A DNA stretch of 64,000 nt from Trissonchulus latispiculum. Lineage: Eukaryota; Nematoda; Enoplea; Enoplida; Ironidae. This document shows, piece after piece, positions 38,544-50,914 of the stretch. The number at the start of each line of letters is the position of its first letter. The stretch's first letter is position 1. The stretch is from positions 1 through 64,000 of the forward strand of contig JASAND010030736.1 in the NCBI GenBank assembly GCA_030248195.1. The letters are read 5' to 3'. The position numbers and the translations under genes are program-made. The notes below the pieces were generated by a model, which had not been told where the DNA came from, did not search any database, and saw only the letters and a list, made by a program, of their open reading frames with translations.

Positions 38544-41500
38544 ATGGGTCTCATCATTGTTTTCTTTCATTGTTTTGTAATCTTCTTTGTGTCGTTGGCT
38601 TACTGTAATGCTGATGTCTGTGAATTTTGTGACTGTAATCTTACAACGGGATCTATTCATTGTACGGGACTGATTTTCCAACTGTTACCTAAATTTCCTG
38701 CCTGGACCAGATCACTACAACTGCTGGAATGTCATCTACCCTATCTGGATACCCGAGCATTCAGCAGCTGTAATCAATTGATTGATCTCAAAATTATCGG
38801 AAGTGATCTGAAAATTGTGGCACCGGAAGCTTTTGAAACTTTAGACCAACTTCAGCAGCTGGACTTATCTTATAATCCTATTCAAAGTTTGCCTCAGACC
38901 ATATTTAGGAATTTACTTAGTCTTAAAGTCTTGAATTTATCCCATACTGAGCTTACAAATATAGACTGTCTAGATGAGTTTAACTTTGCCCCGAACTCGA
39001 GCTTACAGATTCTGGATGTTGGAAGTTTGCCAAACTTAAAGCTAACCAAAAATATTTCTTTGCCAATTGTGGAGCACCTGATCGTGTATGAAAATCGAAT
39101 AGATCGAATTAGCGACAACATGATCATATTTTCTGACAATGATAATTCATTTGTTCAATTTTATGGTCATCGGCTTTCCCAGTTGGACGTGTCTGGGACA
39201 GGGGCCACTGTTTTGCCAAATTTTTTTGAAACTGCTGATAATTTAACCCATTTTTATGGGAGCACGTCGTCTATTTCTTGGCAAGCCTTGGACGTTATCC
39301 ACGGTAATATTAATGCACGTCATTTTTATTTGATTTTGTGGGTAGATATTGCTTTTTAATTTGTGATTTCAGAATTTAGTGTTCAGATCCTAGGGAAATT
39401 TGCTCAGATTTTAATTATGTGGTCAGAGATCTCCTGTAAAGGAGGACACCCACGAAGAAGACATCTAAAACATAACTAAGCGCATTGGTAAATTACAATA
39501 AAAATGAGTTAACATAAACAAAGTAATTAATTTTTGTGCAAATAAGTAAGCTTATGCTCAATCTGTTTCAGATATGCCTAATCTTATCTACCTAAATCTG
39601 TCCAAAGCTTCAATATCTTGGGAGCTACCTGACCACCGTACCTGGTTCTATTTCCCGCCTAGCATTACTGTTTTGGATATTTCACATCTTTCAGTGACCA
39701 GTGTTGAGATAAATCAATCCCCGAGCGATTTATCTCATCTTTATCTTCATCATAATCAATTAATCGATATTGGCGATCTCAACCTGCTGCCAAATCTGAA
39801 ATATCTGGATCTAAGTTACAATAAGCTGGAAATGCTGCCACTCAGCCATGGAGTGTCCTTAGGTCTAACTTATCTCGACCTTTCCCATAACTCACTCTAT
39901 CACATATCCCAGAAATCTTTGCAACTTTTTCCAAATCTTGAAACTTTGGATTTTACTGACAATATGCTATATTATATAAATCCGAAATTATTCTCCGACC
40001 TGCCAAATCTGAAGTACCTAAGCTTTGCTGAAAACAATTTCCCCAGTTTCGAATTTGCATCTCACGAAAAGTTGATCTATTTGGATTTGAGGAGAAACTC
40101 TCTCCTATCTCAACTGCAAATAGACCAACTCAGTATGCCGAAACTGAGAACACTACGTCTTGGTGGAAATCTGAAGCTGCTGAATGTTACAAAACAGTGT
40201 ACCTCTGGGTAAGACAGAAAAGTCTTTCTGTTTTCTTTCATATTTTACAGCTTTAAAGCTTTTATTTTCCATGCAGTTTAGCAGATCCATTTTCAGCTGT
40301 ATGCATCCAGCGTTGAAATCAGTTACCCAAAAAGAAGGGTCCCTTTTGCCGCATACTGTTCCACTAATGGTTCCTCAAACTTTTATTTTAATGGAGGTTC
40401 CAGGAGTTTTTGGCACACTTTAACTAGAGGATCTTTGAGTCTAAAACGTTAGGCTTCTAACTGAAGTCTTTTTTCTTAATACCTGGAAAAATTGTAGGCT
40501 AAATTTAGACGAGACCAGGAGACTCCCAGCAGTCTTAGATTAATTATAGAAATTTGCTTAATTATGTAGACAAATATAATTACGTCATAATAACGTATGT
40601 AGAATGTGTCTGTAGAATAGAACTTGTCTGTGTCAGTAGAATAGAATGTGTCTGTAGACTAAATAATGAGCATATGCTTATCATAACATATCATCGTCGT
40701 ACTGGATACAATCGCCTGAAAAAATTGAGAACCTCTTTTTTTCAGTAGGGTTAGCCGGGGGGGGGGGGGTTGCCAAAAGTGGTCCCCGTTTGGAAGCCTT
40801 TTTTCATCTACCCACCACCAAACGGGGTGGGCATGCGCTGTCGATTTGGTCGACCCCCCCCCCCCCAAACGGGGGAACATTCGCGTATTATGGTCGGAGC
40901 ACCGTTACGCAATGCCAAGAAGAGAAGCCCTCTAGTGGTTTACTCTTCTTTTTAATAATAGTGCAATTCTGCACTCTTGATACAAATACATTCATACAAA
41001 CATAACAAACTGGTCGTGTGATTAAGGTTGGTTAGATTTCTGGGTGTCCACGTTTTGATGATATTGAAGCTTTCTGTTTCAGACGCCATGTCGCCAGACG
41101 AAGTCCACGAAGATTTCAGTGCTGGCCAAACTGGTTACAACAAATCACCCAATTCAAACAACTCGAAGTCTTGGAATTGGACAACACCGGCCTTCAGGCT
41201 TGGCCCTTTCAAGTATTTCAGAAACTCCCAAATCTACAGTTTCTAAATGTCAGTCGGAATGCCCTGACCACAGGAACTGTAGAACTTGCCTTCAACTTTT
41301 CTGCCGACTTTTGCATACCAAATTTGGACATTTCCTACAATGAAATCACAGAAATCCCGGATTTTATGGTCCCTTGGCCTCGACACTGTCTTAAATCCAT
41401 CAATCTATCTCATAATCCGTTCAAATGTTCCTGTGAACTCTATTTGTTGACAATGTTTCAAGGTCTTCTAACCAATTTTTCTGGTCAATATTACTGTATC

Positions 41501-41758
41501 ACTAATTCCACCAATGATCCAATATCGTTGGGCAAATATTTTAATGACAGTTCTCAGCAATGTGACTACAAAACTCCCACCAAATCACCCATGTCTTATA
41601 TTGCCTTTTTCTTCGTATTTGGTTGTATCCTGGTTGGAGTTTGTTTCACAGTCAGCTGGAAGCTGTCACTGCTTCAAAGACTAAAGCAAAAGGGCACCAG
41701 AGCTTATAAGCTGTTATCGTTGAACAGTGAAGAATTGGGTAGCCCTGTAACAGCGTGA
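38544..41758 (+). CDS. Leucine-rich-repeat transmembrane receptor
   Basis: Three exons (38544-39303, 39572-40208, 41083-41758) join in phase at GT-AG introns to give about 690 residues. The N terminus is a signal peptide (IIVFFHCFVIFFVSLAYC), then a Cys-rich LRR cap (CEFCDCNLTTGSIHC). Repeats of the L..LDLS.N.L type run through exons 1 and 2 and into exon 3. A C-terminal LRR cap follows (NPFKCSCELYLL ... YYC ... QQC). One membrane helix (YIAFFFVFGCILVGVCFTV) and a tail of about 30 residues end the protein. There is no TIR or kinase domain. It is a type I surface protein of the Toll-ectodomain/LRRC family. Ligand and orthology are not recognised. Confidence 0.88.
40735..40985. mobile_element. 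C/G-run foldback inside LRR intron 2
   Basis: GGGTTAGCCGGGGGGGGGGG and CCCCGTTTGG on the left face CCAAACGGGG and CGACCCCCCCCCCCCCC on the right. The patch ends in GTGCAATTCTGCACTCTTG. It looks like a relative of the palindromic MITEs. Confidence 0.45.
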
Positions 41759-41836
41759 ATAGAGATTTAAACTGCGCATTTTTTCTTTAACTCTGTATTT
41801 TTGTTAAGTGTATATTTGTAGTCCCAGAGGACATAA

Positions 41837-41842
41837 AATAAA
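41837..41842 (+). terminator. Polyadenylation signal for the LRR gene
   Basis: AATAAA is 79 bp past the stop codon of the LRR receptor. Confidence 0.75.
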
Positions 41843-41849
41843 TGTCACT

Positions 41850-43400
41850 TTAGATTCCAACGTTTTACCGTATATAGACTTTAAGTCAGTGGACTCAAAT
41901 TATTTCGGCCACCTCATCCCATTGGTTTTCCGGTTAGGGATAGTTTCAGCGAATTTCAAATTTCGTTTGGAATGGTGGAGCTGACACAAAATAACTGCAG
42001 AATCTCTGCCAACGAAACACTGGAGGGTGCAAAGCAATGCACGTACCTGAGATAACGAAGCTTGCTAGGTCTGAGTCTGCAACACTGGAACTGCTTGAAT
42101 GAAACTTATTAGATCGTCCTTTCTTTCTCATACTGGCAGATAACAAATTCATGAGTGGTGGCGTCTTTTAAGTTGCTTACGCTACTGAATAACAACCGTA
42201 TTCGTTTTTCATTTATTAATTTGAGTTTCTCGCTAGAGGCAGCACGCTTAGCTTATTGTGTTGCTCACAAGTTTAAAGTAGCACTGAAATAAAAAAATCA
42301 AAAAGGAGATTTCGGGACAAGAGCATCTGCTTGAAGGGATAAGAAGATGTGTTTACAGGATTTTAATGGAACAGGATGAAGAATTTCGTCCCATGATTGT
42401 TAGCAAATCAAGGGCTTAAAACGTCGCCATCGCTGAGAACCAAATAGATTCCGACAGACTAGTGCATATTTATTTTAACTTCTATTTAATTTAACTAATT
42501 TAATTTAATTTTAACTTCTTTTAACTTATTTTAACTTCAACAGTTAAGCTGGATGATTAAAATAGCTTACTTTTTAAATATATATGTCTGTTGCTTAGTG
42601 CTCCAGTTCAGAGTGTACGCAATAAGGCCGATTCTATGTTCCAGTTACTTCGATTGTTACATAAGTTTGTCGCTGCATTGCATGCACACTTCTTCAAAAC
42701 GTTGAGTTGTGGATGTAATTGAAACCAGACGCCTAGATGAAGTCTAGATGAGGATCTGTTGGAATTTATTCGTGCAGAATAGTTTCTACAAAGTCTTTTC
42801 GGGATCTAAGATTGTAATTGTTTTCCGTTTTGATTGTGTTTACAATCCTTGTCTTCTTCAGTAGCTCCGACAGTCCTTTCCATGTGCATGAATCATTTGC
42901 AATAATTAATATGACATCAACTATCACGTTGCCGGTTCTGAAAACTGATCTACTACATATTCGTTTTGATAACACATTTGTAAAACTGATAAATCAAAAA
43001 GTGCATTGCATGCATGAACAGGCTAAGAGCTATCTTATATGCTAAGGACTTGCACAATGTTGGGTTCCCCTTAAATAAGAAATTTCCAAATAAAAAACTT
43101 TCATGTAACATTTTAAGAAAATTTACTTACAGAATTTTGCAAAACGTCGTAAGCATGTGGCCATAACAATTAAGTAACCCCAATTTGGCCTGCCTATTAG
43201 CAAACATATACAGTTTAGCAGGAAGTCTTCAATCCATCTTATACGATTGCAATAACATTTACATGTTATACAATTTCAATGTAGTGTTTGCAATTAAAGG
43301 GAAATATTTAATGGTATGATGATATGACACGCTACGCTCCTGACTTAATAATGTAGCACCGTTTACATCTATGCAGAGAAATATTGTAATAATTGGTATA
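41850..43400. other. Unassigned intergenic stretch
   Basis: No exon recognised. There is low-complexity TTTAACTT / TTTAATTT sequence at 42470-42545. Short open frames show no domain likeness. Confidence 0.35.
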
Positions 43401-43547
43401 AATTCAAAGTATGCCGGCGGCCTTCGCCCAAAAAACCGGAAAACCCCGGATACTGGGGGGGTGAGGGTCCCCTCTGGGGGGAGTGGGCTCCAGGTCTGGA
43501 GGGATGAAAACCCCCCAACCCCCACCCCCCATGCACTCGTATGCTTG

Positions 43548-43820
43548 CGACATGATCTGCGCAATAACGGCTGACCCCACGCCCACAAATTTGACCCATC
43601 ACTTCAGAAATTTGCACGCTCTGCCGACGTTCTAAAGTTCGCAACAGACGCACATTGAAACAACTGACTAGTTGTATTTTTTGAGCTTAAGAACGTAGGC
43701 ATAGCATGCAAATTTCTTTGTAGTGATGTCTGATTTGTGGGGGGGGGGTCAGCTCTTATCGTGCAGATCATGTCGCAAGCCTAGAGCGTGACGCTTGCCA
43801 CACTCTTAGTTATTATGTAA
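43548..43820. mobile_element. Palindromic C/G-run MITE, family P copy 3
   Basis: GCTTGCGACATGATCTGCGC and GGCTGACCCC on the left face GGGGGGGGGTCAGC and GATCATGTCGCAAGC on the right. The right end has CTTAGTTATTATGTA, but the left outer end is replaced by another G-rich repeat at 43420-43540. Confidence 0.7.
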
Positions 43821-43841
43821 ACAATAAAACAAGCTTATTAG

Positions 43842-44427
43842 TTATTGATTTACTTTGAGTACTTCGAACAGGACGGCTCCACTTTCCTTTCCAAGCTTCA
43901 TGTAGCGGAGAAACGCGTTTTGTGCAGTGTTTAAGGTGGTCTCAGGCTTGACCCCGAGGCAGCTGCGAGCAGCAATGACGGCTGTGGCAGGCAGCTGCCC
44001 CCCCTCAGGAATGCCTTCCCGATGGAGCTCGCAATGACACCAGAAACGTTCTGGGAAACCGGGTGGGTTCCATTCCATACAGTAGTATGGAACTCAAGGA
44101 AGGTAGAATAGTCGCTTTGACTGGAAAGTTTTTCTCCATATTGTTGATGGTTGCATCTTACTGGAAGCAACTACTTACAATATTCGTTGCTTCCTCAATG
44201 GACCAGTTGGCCTGTAACTGTAGTTGTACTAACATTGAATCCTCTCTTTGTTCCATGTGGATCACAGAACCATCAAATGGCTTAGCGATTTCATTGAGAT
44301 CGTACTCAAGGGCTTGAATCAGTTCCGTATTTTTTAGATTTTGATATTTCGTCTTCACTGCAGCCCACTGGACTTTTCCTTTTTGACTTTGTCTGTAGAT
44401 GCACGTAAGGCGAAATTTAACCATAAC
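43842..44427 (-). pseudogene. Decayed tandem family, unit A
   Basis: On the minus strand, 44427-44180 encodes a helical segment (TELIQALEYDLNE ... MEQREDSMLVQLQLQANWSI). After an in-frame stop and frame change, 44060-43842 encodes SQNVSGVIASSIGKA and, in another frame, CLGVKPETTLNTAQNAFL. The same two blocks recur at 44660-45130 and 45985-46260. At least two frameshifts show it is broken, or they mark introns I cannot place. The protein family is not recognised. Confidence 0.55.
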
Positions 44428-44449
44428 TGTCTTTAACGTGGTTTGTGCT

Positions 44450-44640
44450 CCAAACGATCTTCGTTGCTTCCTCTATGGACCAATCGGCCTGGAACTGTAG
44501 TTGTGCTAGCATTGGATCCTGTCTTTGTTCCATGTTGATCAGTAGATGTGGATCACGTGGATCATTGAGATCATGCTCAAGAGCTTGAATCAGTTCCGTC
44601 TTTTTTAGATTTTCATAATAGTACTACATTCAATAAATGT
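44450..44640 (-). pseudogene. Decayed tandem family, partial unit (5' block)
   Basis: Contains only the first block of the unit on the minus strand (the MEQRQDSMLAQLQ-type wording and ELIQALEHDLNDP), almost identical to 44950-45110. It ends in unrelated sequence, so it is a partial duplicate. Confidence 0.55.
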
Positions 44641-44659
44641 AATAAAACAAGTTAGCTGG

Positions 44660-45130
44660 GCCTATTGATTTACTTCGCGTTTTGAAACAGAACGTTTCAT
44701 TGGAGGACGCTTCCAAACTTCCATGCGCACGGAGGAACGCCATTTGCGCAGCGTCGAGGGTTCCCCGAGGCAGCTGCATTACGGAGAAGCCTTCCCGACG
44801 GAGCTCGCAATGACACCAGAAAAGTTCTGGGAAACCAGGTGGGTTCCATACCGTAGCATGGAACCCAAGGAAAGTAGAATAGTCGCCTTGACTGGAGAGT
44901 TTTTCTCCATACTGATGATGGTTGCATCATCCTGGAAGCAACTAGTTATAATCTTCGTTGCTTCCTCTATGGACCCAATCGGCCTGGAACTGTAGTTGTG
45001 CTAGCATTGAATCCTGTCTTTGTTCCATGCTGAGCAGTAGATGTGGATCACGTGGATCATTGAGATTATGCTCAAGAGCTTGAATCAGTTCCGTCTTTTT
45101 TAGATTTTCATATTTCAACGTTACCATAGC
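44660..45130 (-). pseudogene. Decayed tandem family, unit B
   Basis: The 5' block (TELIQALEHNLNDP, MEQRQDSMLAQLQFQADW) is followed, after one frameshift near 44970, by CFQDDATIISMEKNSPVKAT, then SQNFSGVIASSVGKASP and a stop. Here the two blocks are joined without a gap, so they are one coding unit rather than separate exons. It is mildly broken and the function is unknown. Confidence 0.55.
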
Positions 45131-45984
45131 CCACTGGGCTTTTGCTTTTTTGAGAATGGCGATACATACGCCTTAGGTGAGATTTCTCTTGCCAATATTG
45201 ACACGGCCTCTGTGACTTGACAGCTTCGAGTGTCCGCTTTTCTGTTCAATTAATCGAGTCAAATGACTAAGTCAACAAATTCTCTGTTCAATATCGTCAT
45301 TCATCATATCATGTCATATCGCATGTCGTATCGTATCATCATCATCATCATTCTTTTTTGCACTAAAACAACACGTTGTTAATTTGCACATAATCTATCA
45401 AACGGCCATTGTGAAACAGACTAAAATAGGATAGGTCTTTTCGCTGCCGTAATAGTCCTTTAAGTATCTGCTATTTCTTTTTAGCAGTAGGTATTTACAT
45501 ATCAGTGTAACTTAATCTATTTAGATTGCGCTATTGAAAACTACAGAGTATAAAACAATGTGCGTTTCTATTGAGAAGTCTAAAACACTTTTTCAATTCC
45601 AATGAGAATAGCACATTCATAGCTTAGTTGTGACAACTGGTAATTCTTTTGTGAAATTGACAGAGTATGCTAGAACAGTAGCTAAATCTTTTTAAAACCG
45701 TAGCTTTAATAGGCTAAGCTTCATTAGAATTAGCGGTGCTGAAAATTAAAATAACTGTTAGCTAAATCTTATTAAAAAGTCAACACTAAATGTCAATTTT
45801 AATTAGATGAGTCCATTCTGCTGCCACTTTAAAATTGACGGACCCATTTTATCTTCACGAGATGCAAATCTGACCGACAAGTATTCAAAGCAAAAGTTAT
45901 ATTTATAAAGTGATGCTGAATTGAGTTAATGAAGTACTTCTCTCTACAAATGCAAGAATCAAGTTAATTATTTATTGATTAACT

Positions 45985-46260
45985 TTAAGTAGTTTGAACA
46001 TGTTGGCTCATCTTCTTTCTAGGTCTTTCTAGGCTTTTGCTGCTCGGAAAAGCGTTTTCTGCCGCTTCAAATGTCGCTTCGGGCCTGACCCTGGGGTAGC
46101 TGCCAGCAATAATCACGGTTGTGACAGCTCCTGCTCCAAAGGACACGCTTCCAATGAAGCTGGCGATGGCGCCCGTGAAATTTTGCAATAACAGATGGTT
46201 AGACTGACGTGTGGTTATTGGCAAGGGTATCAAAGCTAAAGTAACCTCAGTCACCTTCAA
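45985..46260 (-). pseudogene. Decayed tandem family, unit C (3' block)
   Basis: The frame encodes NFTGAIASFIGSVSFGAGAV then VRPEATFEAAENAF, the least damaged version of the 3' block. The Gly/Ala/Ser-rich helix could be membrane-associated. The 5' block was not found upstream within the next kilobase. Confidence 0.5.
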
Positions 46261-46269
46261 GGCAGCTAT

Positions 46270-48310
46270 CGTCGTTGTCCGACTGTAACTGCGCCCCGCA
46301 TATCAGCAGTGACTAAGACAGCAGAAACTCTATTAATTAGCTTGCTCGCAAAGCCTTTTTGAAAAAGCTGGTTGCAGAAAAGAGGGCGAACTCTCAAATA
46401 GGAAAGACGGAAAATCTTCCTTTCAAGTAGTTACATGCAAATTTTATACATGTACACTAGTCAGATAATGAAATGTTCGAGTTTCAAAACTTATTAATAG
46501 TTTTGATTAGTTCGAAAGGGAAGTCTACTAAGCTTCACCACAGCTACACTGATTAAAACCGTCTTACTGAGCGCCCGGTAGGCGGAAACCCCCGGCGCAT
46601 AAGGGTCCTAATTACTTTTTCCTGCACTGTAATTTGCAGTTTGCTTGTTGTCAGAAACTGCATAATGATAGCAATCTATAAATAACAATAATATAAATAA
46701 TCATAATTATAATTAAGGGCTGAATAAGTCCTTAATTAAGTTCAATTCTGTTTGTTCCTGGATAGCAAAAGGAAAGTGGGCTTAACGTAGTTTTCAACAG
46801 TAATCTTGCACAATTCTAAAGGGGTCACATTCCTATCTTGGGAGATCCCATATGTTTATGTACAAGTTGAATAAGTACTAAAGAAAAAGTCAAAGAGACC
46901 AAAAACTTATATTTATCCGTCGCTTGTTATTCCCACCTCGTCTTGCTTATTTTAACAATGCACAAACCTACCTTTTCATCATTGATAATCATGCGACGGC
47001 AGCGAGTTCTTTGATAGAATCACTGTAGTACTGGATACAATCTCGTATAAAATTTCCTTTAACATTGCAATCCTTGCAGTGTACCTTTGGTTGCCAATGC
47101 CAACTTACCAAACGTAGCCACAATTTTTAACCCAAAATTTTCAGGAAAAGTTTTATGCAAAAAGAATTTGGTCATACACGATGGATTTCTTAAAGAATTT
47201 GCCAGTTAAGGTTTTTATTTTGTGAAAACATCTTTTCCATGTTACAGAAATTTAGCATTTTATCCAACTGTGATTGGTGATATTTTTTAGACGGGAACAT
47301 TTCAACGGTGATATAGCGACATAGCGAGATAGCAATAATAAGTTCATCGTGACACCGACTATCAAGGAAAGAAATAAAAAGTTGCCAGTCTTTGTAGCAG
47401 AAATTTTTGCTGCTTTGTTTTTCTACATTTTAGGATTGACCGCAGCAAGTGTTTTTTGAAAATGGAGCATTTTACGAATAAAAAACTGGATGCATTGCAA
47501 ATTATCATTTATAGACATTTTAAAGCTGCACTTTTGTAACGGACGTACAAATATATACTGTAATTGAATATTTAAATAAATGAATTAAAAGGAATAATTG
47601 GAAAATTATGGCCTTAAAACGTGCAGGAAAGTCCTTCAAAATTGTTATGTATCCTTAATGAGTGTGATACATGTGCACCATAAATAAAACCTGTTTCATG
47701 TAAAAGGACACTTTCTCAGCAATGCAACTTCTGATTCTTTGACTTTCTCGGAAATGCAAGAAATGAGTGTTGACCTATCTTAGTAAAGCGATTGTTGGCA
47801 ATACCTTTCTCGGCAACTAGACACCCCTTCTTAATATACTTTGTTTCCTCCCGAAACGATGAAACAAAGGCTGACCAAATATTCTTGATGGGAAATGGTT
47901 GTCGATTTGTCCTGTCCACAGCTACCGTCTGTCGGATGACCGTTATCATCACTATTTTGTCTCCTCATAATAAAATGCCATCTGAGCTGTTTATTTATTG
48001 CGCATCAGGCCAGCATGTCTGTTGCTTACTCAATTTTGTTTCGTGTAGCGCTGTGCAAAACAAGGGGTTTGCAATCATGCTTGCATGTAGCCAATGCTTT
48101 AATATAGCTGAGTATGATTTACACCTATTTTTTCTTATTTTAGGATTATGACGAAAGATGAGTCACTAAGAAACACATTTTTCTGATTGTCCACAAGAAT
48201 AAATGATGTTGTACAACAGTAACAGGTTCCCATTTTCAATTAGAACGGCTATAGCAATGTTTCAGGTTCAAAATTATGGTCACATTTTAAATAGTGTCAA
48301 ACTTTAGTGT
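46270..48310. other. Unassigned intergenic stretch
   Basis: AT-rich sequence without recognisable genes. The frame at 47792-48151 has no family likeness. Confidence 0.35.
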
Positions 48311-48319
48311 CGATTTTCG

Positions 48320-49996
48320 AATTCTAAACTCAAAAATAAACCTGGTGTTTCTGTATTAGAGAGATATGACGGGACAAGAGCTAGAACTGATCATGACAAA
48401 TGTAATGTGCTCAATGAATTTTTCTCTTTTGTATACACTTTAGATAATGGGAGAGACCCAACTGTAATTCATGAATCTCAGGTTATTTGTAATACTTTCA
48501 GTTTTGATGTTGTTACAGTTTTTGAAGCCTTGTCTAAGATTAAGCCTACTCTGGCTAGAGTCCTGATGAAATTCCTTATATTTTTTATGAAAAATTTGCC
48601 GCTGAACTTGCTTTTCCGATATGGTTTATTACCGATTTTGCTTGTAACACTGGATATATACCACAAGATTGGAAAGATGCAAATGTCGTGCCAATTTTTA
48701 AAAATAAAGGGCCTAGGAGCCAACCGGACAACTATAGGGATGTATAGTTGACATGTGGGGCAGCTAGACCATTGGATTGGATTTTAAATGATACTTTACG
48801 ATCACATTGTTTTGATAATAATATAGTTGCTCCTGCTCAACATGGTTTCTGTAAGGGTAAATCGACTGTTACGAATCTGTTATTTTGTATAGATAAATGG
48901 ACTACTGCTTTGGATAATCGTGTATGTACTGATGTGGCATATATTGATTCAAAAAAGCTTTCAACTCAATATCACTTCCTAAACTTAGAGTGAGATTGCA
49001 AGCTTATGGATTTCAAGGGGTTGTCTTAAATGTAGTATCTTCTTTTGTAAGTGGTAGACGCCAGAGAGTTAAGCTGCACGATGCCCATTTAACTTTTGTT
49101 GATGTAACTAGTGGGGTTCCTCAAGGTTCAGTTGTTGGTCCGACTTTGTTTTTAATATACATTAATGAAATTTTAAACCTATTAGGTTCTGTGAATTGTG
49201 TTGCCTATGCCGATGATATGAAATTGTTTGCAGTTGGTACTGATAGAGATTTAATATTAAGTTCTTTGCTACAAGGGTTTTTTGAATGGGTTGAAAATTG
49301 GCAACTATCGGTCTCATGGCCTAAGTCCTTCGTTTTGTATTTTATTGTATTTTATGTATTTGTATTTTATCCTTAGATTTGGAATCCTTGGCTAAAACAA
49401 GATATTGAAACAATTGAAAAGGTTCAAAAGATGTTTTGTAACTCTTTTTATGAATTTAGACATTTATCATATAAGGATCAGTGCGAAATCTTGGGTCCGG
49501 TTTCTTTAGAACTAAATAGACTGATGACTGATTTGATTTTGGTGTATAAGATTGTTTATGGACATGTTGGAATATCTTTTCAGTCTTTGTTTTCGTTATC
49601 AGCTAATGTACGTAATACACGGGGTCATCTATTTAGATTGGAGAAACCAAAACTTTCTTTAGATATTAGAAAGTATTTTTTCACTAACAGAATAGTAAAC
49701 TCATGGAATTCTCTCCCCGAAAATATTGTCTTAGCTAAAGATATAAAGACCTTTAAAGAGCTTTTATTTGAAAGCAGGCACTTACTCTTGCGCCATCTCA
49801 TTGTATATAAATGGTAGATTGAGGAAGACAAAGTATGTTGCGTGTGATGTCTCAGTTTGTAACTGTCTTTAGTGTGTTACGCGTGTATTGTGTTATGGAT
49901 GATTACGTTTATACTTGAGTAAATCGATGTACCGTCCTTGTTGAAATTCTTTGGAGTAAATCTTTCTTCTTCTTCTTCTTCATCTTCTTCTTCTAG
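48320..49996 (+). mobile_element. Degenerate non-LTR retrotransposon (reverse transcriptase)
   Basis: A Jockey/CR1-like LINE fragment in several frames. From 48320: NEFFSFVYT and ALSKIKPT; then after frameshifts WILNDTL, QHGFCKGKST, DVTSGVPQGSVVGPTLF and CVAYADDMK (the RT catalytic YADD box, near 49205). A deletion near 49330-49375 removes the palm-to-thumb region. The C-terminal tail follows (49431-49817), then a TCT-rich 3' microsatellite at 49965-49996. It lacks the endonuclease, so it is 5'-truncated, and it cannot be active. Confidence 0.9.
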
Positions 49997-50910
49997 TACT
50001 ATTATAACCATAACTTTGGAATACGAACTTGTATACTTTTCTGTGTATGGAAAAGTGCAGTAACATCTGCTAAAGTAAATTGACTATATGAAATTTCGAA
50101 AATTCATAAACACTGCCTGAAGTTCAAACGCCAAAGTTCAATAGTGTTAATATACTATCCACGAAACAAAAATTTTCTAGAGAGCTAGTGAAAGTAACTG
50201 AAATACAGTAAAGTACGACCTCAAATTTTTGTGTGCCAACTTTTAACTAATTTTTGTGGAACTGTAGCCGCCATGCTGTTTTGTAGAATGCTTCCCTAAT
50301 TTAGGCGAAATTTTGTTTGGTTGTTTATTGTCGAAAGGTTTATTTATACCGACGCAGCATTTCGGTGCAAAAACAAGTTTTTTATTTATTTTTTCTTCAC
50401 AGACGTGCACTAATAGTTTTTACAGTAATGCACATAAGTACTGTTAGTGTGGTGCGGTGGTGTTTGTGTAATTACGTTCGTAACCATATTTTTGTTGTCC
50501 GGTGAAACTTGTCCTATTTGTTTTTGTAGTGCGGTGGATATAATGTTAGAATAAAACTGGAATAGATTGTCTCTTTGATTGAGCAGTAGGTAGACGTAGA
50601 GGCAGGCAGATCTTTAGGGAATGGGGTAGAGAAACGGAAGTAAGGTGTAAAACAGAGGTGGCACGTGCCAGTGAGAGTCATTTTTCTGGTCGGGTCAGCG
50701 AGTACGTGTACTTGATGAAATTTATTGGAAACCTTAAACTTTGTCCTGCATTCAGTGGTTTTCGTTTACAGTATGTTTGCAGTTTTATGTGATAGTTTTT
50801 CTTTAAAAGTATACCAGCAATATGATATTGGACGGTCCTCCGATTTTAAAATACAGAGGAAACCGTGGGTAATTCCCGTATTTCCCCTATATAGCCAAAT
50901 TTTAGGTTTA
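49997..50910. other. Unassigned intergenic stretch
   Basis: No exon, RNA gene or repeat with defined ends was recognised between the LINE tail and the foldback element. Confidence 0.35.
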
Positions 50911-50914
50911 TCTT

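Noticed and set aside
43259..43653. Minus-strand frames rich in Gly and Pro
   Set aside because: They run through the G/C-run repeat at 43420-43540 and the palindromic MITE next to it.
47792..48151. 119-codon frame upstream of the LINE
   Set aside because: No domain likeness. It could not be joined to the retrotransposon frames.
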